This document shows positions 58,754-64,000 of a DNA stretch of 64,000 nucleotides, piece after piece. This DNA comes from Thermoguttaceae bacterium (GTDB taxonomy: Bacteria; Planctomycetota; Planctomycetia; Pirellulales; Thermoguttaceae): positions 28,204 to 92,203 of the forward strand of contig JAQVHZ010000005.1 in the NCBI GenBank assembly GCA_028695965.1, in the 5' to 3' direction. A program made the translations under genes and the position numbers. The notes below the pieces were generated by a model. It saw only the letters and a list, made by a program, of their open reading frames with translations, was not told the DNA's origin and searched no databases. Within the stretch, counting starts at the first letter, position 1. Each line of letters opens with the position of its first letter.

Positions 58754-61519
58754 TTGACAAAAGATTTCGATAAACAAGACAAAACAAGTCGAGAACCTTC
58801 TCGGAGCCGAACGAACGGCAAGGGAACGTACTCGCGATTTCAGTGGGATTCTGTCGACGACAACGCTCAAGAAGATCTCATTGCTCCGGCGCCGAAACGA
58901 AAGAGCGCCAAGACCGCGCGCCGACGCGCCAAAGACGTCGGAACGATGTATGTTGTTTCTACCGAAGAACTCTACGGCGCCGTCAAGAAAAAACCGATCG
59001 AACAGCCTCATGCGGAAGACTTTGCGCAATTTCGCGCCGAAGTCGAAGAGGGCGAAGAAGATCCTTACGCCATTCCCAGCTACGGCGGTATGAAAATCTC
59101 CCCTGAAGTTGCGGAACTCGCGGAGGAACTTGCCGCGCAGCCCGAGAAGAAAGAGAAGCCTCGCGCCGCCGAGCGCAAACGCGCGTCGGAATCGAAAGGC
59201 GACGAACAAGCTGAAGAATCGCTGCGCGTGGAAAAGAAGACGCGTCAAGACGCCAAAAGCGCCGCTAAAGCCGATAAGAAATCGGAGGTTGTCAACGAGA
59301 AGACGGAAGCGAAAGCTTCTCCGAAGCGCGCGTCGAAAGCAGTCGCAGCGCCTAAGACGACCGCTCTTGTCGCGTCGTCGGAGAAGCCGCAGAAACGCAC
59401 CTTCTTGTCGAAAATTCAAGAGGCGATCTCGACGGGCCGCGTTACTTCGACGGACGAGCCCGCGCGCGAGGAAACAAAAGCGCCTGCCGCCTCAGACGTC
59501 CCGCAATTGTCCGCCGGAAAGATGCGTTGGCTGACGCAAAACGCCAAGAAAGTCCTCGATTCAGCGGGCGTCGATTCCGACGCGCTCTGTTCCGTCGACG
59601 AGCGTTCGCAAGTCGACGTTTTGGCGGGGTTGCTTGAAGCGCTCATTAAGGCGAATATGCCTGTTGGCGCTAAGCAGGAAAACGGGTCGAAACCGACCGC
59701 TGGCGCCGCCAACGGCAAACGCGTGACGAAGGCGGAAGAAATCTTCGACGTCGTTGAAAAGTCCGCTTCTTCGAAACCGCTTGATTCGGACGACGAAGGG
59801 CGTCAGGACCGCTCGAGCCGTTCGGATCGCAAGTCGGCGCCGAAGGCTAAGAAAGCTTCCGCCGTCGAATTTGACGCCAACGACCCGATCGCGTACTGGG
59901 AAAATCTTCCTGACGACGACGAATCGCCGCAGGCCCGCGCGCAAGAAAAGACGCGCGAGCGAGGCGCCGCAAAAGACGCCTCTTCCGGCGACGACTTCGA
60001 CGAATGGCACGAAGTCGAAGCAAAAAAAAAATCGGCACAATTACGGGAAGACGCGCAAGTTCAATCGTTATTCGAAACGCCGGTATCGGTAGAACCCGCC
60101 GAGGAAGGATCGGAGCAAGCTGAATCTGAAGAGCCCGTTCCGCCCGTGGCAAAGCCGAAAAGCCGAACGAAAAAGACGGCGTTGAAGGCTGAGCCCGACG
60201 AGTCGGCGGCGAGCGACGACAAGTCGGCGGCGTCGGAAACTAAACCGAAGAAACGCTCCGTCAAGAAATCTAGCGATTCGAAACGTAAAAAACCGGAGTC
60301 GAAACAGCTCGAACAGTTTGGCGACCTCGTCTTGACGAGGCCGACCCTCCGCGCGCTGCAGCAGATGGGGTACGTTGAGCCGACCCCGATCCAAGCGGGC
60401 ACGATTCCTAGTATTCAACGCGGAGTCGACCTCATGGGGCAGGCAAAGACTGGGACCGGCAAGACGGCTGCGTTCATGATCCCGATCATTGAAGCGGTCG
60501 CCGAGCGCGAACCTCAGTCGGGTCCCCTGGGGCTGGTCGTCGCTCCGACGCGCGAGCTGGCGGTTCAGATTCGGGACGAAGCCAAGAGGATTGCAAAATA
60601 TCACGATCTTGATATCGTGGCGTGTTACGGGGGCAAACCGATCGGTCCCCAAGTCGAGCGGATTCGCCGAGGGGTCGATATTTTAGTCGGAACGCCCGGT
60701 CGTATTATCGACCTGATGAAACGCGGCGTTCTCTCTTTGGCGCACGCGCAGTGGGTTGTGCTCGACGAAGCGGACCGGATGTTGGATATTGGGTTCCGGC
60801 CCGACGTCGAAAAGATTCTCCGCAAGACGCCGAACACGCGTCAGACCTTGCTTTTTAGCGCGACGCTTCCGCCGCCTGTCGTTCACTTGGCCAAGACGTA
60901 CATGAAGGACCCTGAGCAGCACGACTTCAGCATGAAGGACGTTTCCTCCGACACGATCGATCAATACTATCTGACGGTCGACCAGGATCGTAAATTTGAT
61001 GCGCTTGTGCGTCTTTTGGAGACGCAAGACCCGCGCCAGACGATCGTGTTTTGCCGCACGAAGCGAACCGTCGATATGCTGGGGCGACGACTGGCTCGGC
61101 ATTTTGAAGCTGTTGAAGCGATTCACGGCGATTTGCCGCAGGTCAAGCGCGACCGCATCATGAGCAACTTCCGCGCGGAAAAGACGAAGATTCTCGTTGC
61201 GACCGATATTGTCGGCCGCGGAATTGACGTTTCGACCGTTTCGCATATCATCAATTACGACGTGCCTCAATATTGCGACGACTACGTGCATCGGGTCGGC
61301 CGCGCGGGGCGCATGGGCAGAGAAGGGGTCGCGTTTACGCTTGTAACCGCAGAACAAGGAGCGGAGTTGACGCGCATTGAGATCCGCATCAATCGTCTCC
61401 TTGAGCGAATAGAACTGCCGGGCTTCGAGGCGTATTTCAATCCGGTCGAAGACGCGCCGCCCCCAGAGCGCAAGCCGGTCTTCGGCCAATCGACGCGCCG
61501 ACTGCGACGCGCGTTGTAA
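58754..61519 (+). CDS. DEAD-box RNA helicase with a 500-residue disordered N-terminus
   Basis: A 921-residue protein. The start is taken as TTG 58754, because AAGGA lies 8 bases before it and no in-frame ATG follows until about residue 63. Residues 1-515 are low-complexity, rich in Lys, Glu, Ala and Ser. The helicase core then shows the Q motif (GYVEPTPIQ, about 537-545), motif I TGTGKTA (about 563-569), PTRELA, DEAD in VLDEADRML (about 668-673), SAT in LLFSATLPP, and HRVGRAGRMGREG (motif VI). The core is close to RhlE/DbpA-type helicases. The tail may bind RNA or drive condensate formation; that is inference. Confidence 0.92.
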   Translation: MTKDFDKQDKTSREPSRSRTNGKGTYSRFQWDSVDDNAQEDLIAPAPKRKSAKTARRRAKDVGTMYVVSTEELYGAVKKKPIEQPHAEDFAQFRAEVEEGEEDPYAIPSYGGMKISPEVAELAEELAAQPEKKEKPRAAERKRASESKGDEQAEESLRVEKKTRQDAKSAAKADKKSEVVNEKTEAKASPKRASKAVAAPKTTALVASSEKPQKRTFLSKIQEAISTGRVTSTDEPAREETKAPAASDVPQLSAGKMRWLTQNAKKVLDSAGVDSDALCSVDERSQVDVLAGLLEALIKANMPVGAKQENGSKPTAGAANGKRVTKAEEIFDVVEKSASSKPLDSDDEGRQDRSSRSDRKSAPKAKKASAVEFDANDPIAYWENLPDDDESPQARAQEKTRERGAAKDASSGDDFDEWHEVEAKKKSAQLREDAQVQSLFETPVSVEPAEEGSEQAESEEPVPPVAKPKSRTKKTALKAEPDESAASDDKSAASETKPKKRSVKKSSDSKRKKPESKQLEQFGDLVLTRPTLRALQQMGYVEPTPIQAGTIPSIQRGVDLMGQAKTGTGKTAAFMIPIIEAVAEREPQSGPLGLVVAPTRELAVQIRDEAKRIAKYHDLDIVACYGGKPIGPQVERIRRGVDILVGTPGRIIDLMKRGVLSLAHAQWVVLDEADRMLDIGFRPDVEKILRKTPNTRQTLLFSATLPPPVVHLAKTYMKDPEQHDFSMKDVSSDTIDQYYLTVDQDRKFDALVRLLETQDPRQTIVFCRTKRTVDMLGRRLARHFEAVEAIHGDLPQVKRDRIMSNFRAEKTKILVATDIVGRGIDVSTVSHIINYDVPQYCDDYVHRVGRAGRMGREGVAFTLVTAEQGAELTRIEIRINRLLERIELPGFEAYFNPVEDAPPPERKPVFGQSTRRLRRAL

Positions 61520-61609
61520 CGCCGCGATTCTGCGCGCTCTTGGTTAAGGGCGCGTTTGGGCGGCGTTCTCCGACATTTTTTAAATACAGACATTAACGCA
61601 AATATAGCG

Positions 61610-62035
61610 ATGAGCGAACAAATTAAATCGAAAGAGGAGTGGTACGACGAGTGCGTCGCTTTACAACAAGAGGGCGAACTGCCGCAAGCGATCGCCGAGT
61701 TGAAGAAGTTGCTCGAGGTCTATCCGGACTACGCGCTTGGCTACTTGGCGTTGGCTGTCTTTTCGCAAGAGAAGGGCGACGACCAGGGAACTTTGGAAGC
61801 GATGGAAAAGGCCTGCGCGCTCGAGCAGGAGGACCCCTTCTACTTTACGGCGTTCAGCTCGCTTGCGATTAAGTGCGGCAACCGGGAACTTGCGGAAGAA
61901 GCGCTCATGAAAGCGCAAGAAGCCCGATTTGAACTTCAGCTTCGCAAGATGAACGAACTGCGCAAAGAGGAGCTCAAAGCTCGCGAGAAAGAGTCTTCAG
62001 AATCGGAGAACGGCGCAGAATCTGCCGACGAATAA
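61610..62035 (+). CDS. Tetratricopeptide-repeat protein
   Basis: A 141-residue soluble protein from ATG 61610; the open frame upstream lies in the intergenic region. Two or three TPR units are seen (EWYDECVALQQEGELPQAIAELKKLL, YALGYLALAVFSQEKGDDQGTLEAMEKA, FYFTAFSSLAIKCGNRELAEEALMKA), followed by a charged helix. No partner is evident. It lies 61 bases before the response regulator. Confidence 0.8.
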   Translation: MSEQIKSKEEWYDECVALQQEGELPQAIAELKKLLEVYPDYALGYLALAVFSQEKGDDQGTLEAMEKACALEQEDPFYFTAFSSLAIKCGNRELAEEALMKAQEARFELQLRKMNELRKEELKAREKESSESENGAESADE

Positions 62036-62096
62036 TCGACGTTTTCATCTTGTTTTTCGAGTCCGCTCAATTATTTCACGATGAGGAACCAAACCT

Positions 62097-62558
62097 ATGA
62101 CTTCGAAGCGAAAAGATCGTATTTTGATCGCCGACGACGAGCCGATCAATCAGGAACTGCTGGAAGCCTTTCTCGTTAGCGAAGATTACGAACTTGAATT
62201 TGCCAACGACGGCTTGGACACGCTTGAAAAGATCGAATCGTTTAAGCCGGATCTCGTCTTGCTTGACGTGATGATGCCAAAGTTAAGCGGTTTTGAAGTC
62301 TGCGAGAAGCTGAAGAGCTGTTCGGAAACGTCCGGTATCATGATACTTATGGTAACGGCGCTCAGCGAGTTAGGCGACATCGAACGCGCCGTCAAAGTAG
62401 GCTGCGACGACTATCTGAGCAAGCCGATCCATAAGTTGGAACTGCTCAAGCGCGTTGAAAATATGTTGAAGCTTCGCGCCGTTACCAACGAGTTGGAACG
62501 ACTGCGCCGATATATCGACGCGATGGAAGACGCGCTGGCTCCGAAGAGCAACGATTAA
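62097..62558 (+). CDS. Single-domain response regulator
   Basis: A 153-residue receiver-domain protein. The acidic pocket is D13/D14, the phosphoacceptor D57 in LLDVMMPKLSG, T87 and K109 in SKP. After the receiver (to about 125) comes a short coiled coil (LKLRAVTNELERLRRYIDAMEDAL) and no DNA-binding domain. It may act by protein contact. No histidine kinase is adjacent. Confidence 0.92.
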   Translation: MTSKRKDRILIADDEPINQELLEAFLVSEDYELEFANDGLDTLEKIESFKPDLVLLDVMMPKLSGFEVCEKLKSCSETSGIMILMVTALSELGDIERAVKVGCDDYLSKPIHKLELLKRVENMLKLRAVTNELERLRRYIDAMEDALAPKSND

Positions 62559-62577
62559 CGACAAGTCAATAAATCAA

Positions 62578-62631
62578 GCGATCGACGCGATCAACGCAAC
62601 GGTTCCGCGTCGATCGCTCTTTTATTTTTTC
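62578..62631 (+). terminator. Terminator of the response regulator gene
   Basis: GCGATCGACGCG (62578-62589) pairs perfectly with CGCGTCGATCGC (62606-62617), followed by TCTTTTATTTTTT. Confidence 0.88.
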
Positions 62632-62654
62632 AGCGATGGATTTTGGAGGCTGTC

Positions 62655-64000
62655 ATGAGTAGAGAGCAATTGGAACATGAACGACGCGCTGGCGATTCTC
62701 TTGCTGGATCCTCGAACAATCTCGGCGTGTCGACGCGCCGTCAATTCCTGCAAGGGTCGACGGCGACGGCGCTTGGCGTCGCGTTATCCGCCCCGTATTT
62801 TGCGCTGAGCTCGCCGAAGAGCGTTCGCGCGCAGGCTCCAAGCGACCGCGTTCGTTTGGCGGCGATCGGAGTGGGCTCGCGCGGTTACGGCAACCTTCAC
62901 GAATTCAACGGTCTCGCGGACGTCGTCGCCATTTGCGATATCGATTCGGAATACGGAATTGCACGGGTCTTAAAGAACCCGAACATCGGTAAGAAAGACG
63001 GAGACAAAGTAACGCCTCCAGACGCGTACGACGATTATCGCCGCGTCCTTGACCGCGACGACGTCGACGCCGTCTCGATCGGCACGCCCGACCACTGGCA
63101 CACGAAGATGGCGATCGAAGCGATGCAGGCGGGCAAGCACGTCTTCTGTGAAAAACCGCTGACCCTTACGCTTGAAGAAAACGTGCTGATTCGCGCGGCG
63201 CAAAAGAAATACGGCAAAGTCTTCCAAGTCGGTACGCAGCAGCGCTCGATGCGCAGCCAGTTCATGGCCGCAGCCGCGATCATTCGCAAGGGGCTGCTCG
63301 GCGACATTCGGCGCACAACGTGCATCATCGACCAAGGGCGTTATTCCGGCGAGATTCCGAAATGCGACCCGCCTGCGACGCTCGACTGGGAACGTTGGCA
63401 AGGTCAGGCGCCGCTGCATGATTATTGCTGGGAGAACCGAACGGAGTTCTTTTCTGCGGACAATTTTGGGCAAGGCCGAGGTCATCTGCTCTTCCGTTGG
63501 TGGTTTGAATATTCCGGCGGTAAAATTACCGACTGGGGCGCGCACCACGTCGACTCGGCGCTTTGGGCGCTCGGCCGACAGCAAATCGGGACGGGCCCCG
63601 TCTCGATCGACGGCTCCGACTCGCAGTTCATCGTGCCGTATAAAGACGGTTATCCGACGAAAGACAACGTCTACAACACGCCGATTACGTTCAACGTTCG
63701 CTGCAAGTTTGCGGACGGCTCCGATTTCGATATTGTCAGCGACGCAAAAGACCCGAACGGAATTTTGTTCGAGGGTACGAAAGGGCGCATCTACGTCAAT
63801 CGCGACCGTCTCTCCGGCAAGCCGATTGAAGACGGGATTCTGTCGGAATTGACAGAAGACGATTATCGCGCGCTCTACAACGGAATGCCGATCGAAGGCC
63901 ATAAGCGCAACTTCTTCACGTGCATTCGCGCAAATGGAGTTCCGGTCTCTAACGTCGAAGAGAATGTGCTCGGTATGCACGTCGTCCCCTTGGCGAACCA
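62655..64000 (+). CDS. Tat-exported Gfo/Idh/MocA-family oxidoreductase (3' truncated by window)
   Basis: The frame from ATG 62655 stays open to the window end (448 complete codons). GGAGG lies 5 bases upstream. A twin-arginine signal STRRQFLQGSTATALGVA begins at about residue 26, preceded by an unusually long N-terminal region. The NAD(P) motif IGVGSRGYGN, the hallmark AGKHVFCEKPLTLTLEEN and GGKITDWGAHHVDSALWALG follow. It is a paralogue of the protein at 8079-9482, sharing most motifs but differing in the signal region. The substrate is unknown. The open frame on the opposite strand over 62970-63980 is a shadow. Confidence 0.93.
   Translation, partial: MSREQLEHERRAGDSLAGSSNNLGVSTRRQFLQGSTATALGVALSAPYFALSSPKSVRAQAPSDRVRLAAIGVGSRGYGNLHEFNGLADVVAICDIDSEYGIARVLKNPNIGKKDGDKVTPPDAYDDYRRVLDRDDVDAVSIGTPDHWHTKMAIEAMQAGKHVFCEKPLTLTLEENVLIRAAQKKYGKVFQVGTQQRSMRSQFMAAAAIIRKGLLGDIRRTTCIIDQGRYSGEIPKCDPPATLDWERWQGQAPLHDYCWENRTEFFSADNFGQGRGHLLFRWWFEYSGGKITDWGAHHVDSALWALGRQQIGTGPVSIDGSDSQFIVPYKDGYPTKDNVYNTPITFNVRCKFADGSDFDIVSDAKDPNGILFEGTKGRIYVNRDRLSGKPIEDGILSELTEDDYRALYNGMPIEGHKRNFFTCIRANGVPVSNVEENVLGMHVVPLAN

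Noticed and set aside
62970..63980. 336-codon open frame on the minus strand
   Set aside because: It is antisense to the clear Gfo/Idh/MocA frame, which carries all family motifs.
1..64000. Insertion sequences, prophage, integrons, CRISPR arrays and tRNA/rRNA genes
   Set aside because: No transposase, integrase or phage structural gene, no regularly spaced repeats and no tRNA cloverleaf or rRNA sequence could be recognised on either strand.

Overview
The window reads as one stretch of a bacterial chromosome, most likely a planctomycete. The evidence is indirect. The ribosomal genes lack rpmD, ribosomal protein L17 is enlarged by insertions, and there are Tat-exported Gfo/Idh/MocA oxidoreductases, a DUF5107-TPR secreted protein, and many exported sugar-active enzymes. 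No 16S rRNA, tRNA, insertion sequence, prophage or CRISPR array was found, so the assignment rests on protein character alone. Genes are densely packed, and promoters of the ordinary -35/-10 type can be read in front of many transcription units.

Layout. 1-3.8 kb: end of argD, argF and pheT on the plus strand. 3.9-9.5 kb: three minus-strand genes, namely a DnaA-like initiator with three AT-hook motifs, the signal peptide peptidase sppA, and a Tat-exported oxidoreductase. 9.5-10.5 kb: a long non-coding stretch that can fold into a rod-shaped RNA, then rpmB. 10.9-28.6 kb: accessory and metabolic block with a DUF5107/TPR exported protein (minus), ispD plus a small exported protein (plus), a GH32 fructan hydrolase and an unknown protein (minus), hemL with a CPBP protease and a large membrane protein (plus), and a three-gene minus-strand operon of exported glycan-active proteins. 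29-33.3 kb: tpiA, secG, a YicC-family gene, gmk, rpoZ and coaC. 33.3-52.2 kb: the S10, spc and alpha ribosomal clusters (rpsJ to rplQ) with secY, adk, map, rpmJ and rpoA. 52.2-55.7 kb: a putative HExxH metallopeptidase, a metallo-beta-lactamase-fold protein, an Smr-domain protein and an exported unknown. 56-64 kb: rpmA, obgE, a PfkB sugar kinase, a DEAD-box helicase with a very long disordered N-terminus, a TPR protein, a single-domain response regulator and a second Tat-exported oxidoreductase cut by the window end.

How the genes work together. Most of the window is core growth machinery: arginine synthesis, translation, secretion (secY, secG, sppA), GTP/ATP nucleotide kinases, RNA polymerase (rpoA, rpoZ) and isoprenoid and heme precursors. 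The accessory part is outward-facing: exported glycosidases, a sialidase-like propeller and oxidoreductases suggest life on plant or host polysaccharides. The most notable observations are the AT-hook DnaA, the rod-shaped RNA candidate upstream of rpmB, hairpin-rich gaps inside the ribosomal cluster, and several lineage-specific insertions in otherwise conserved proteins.
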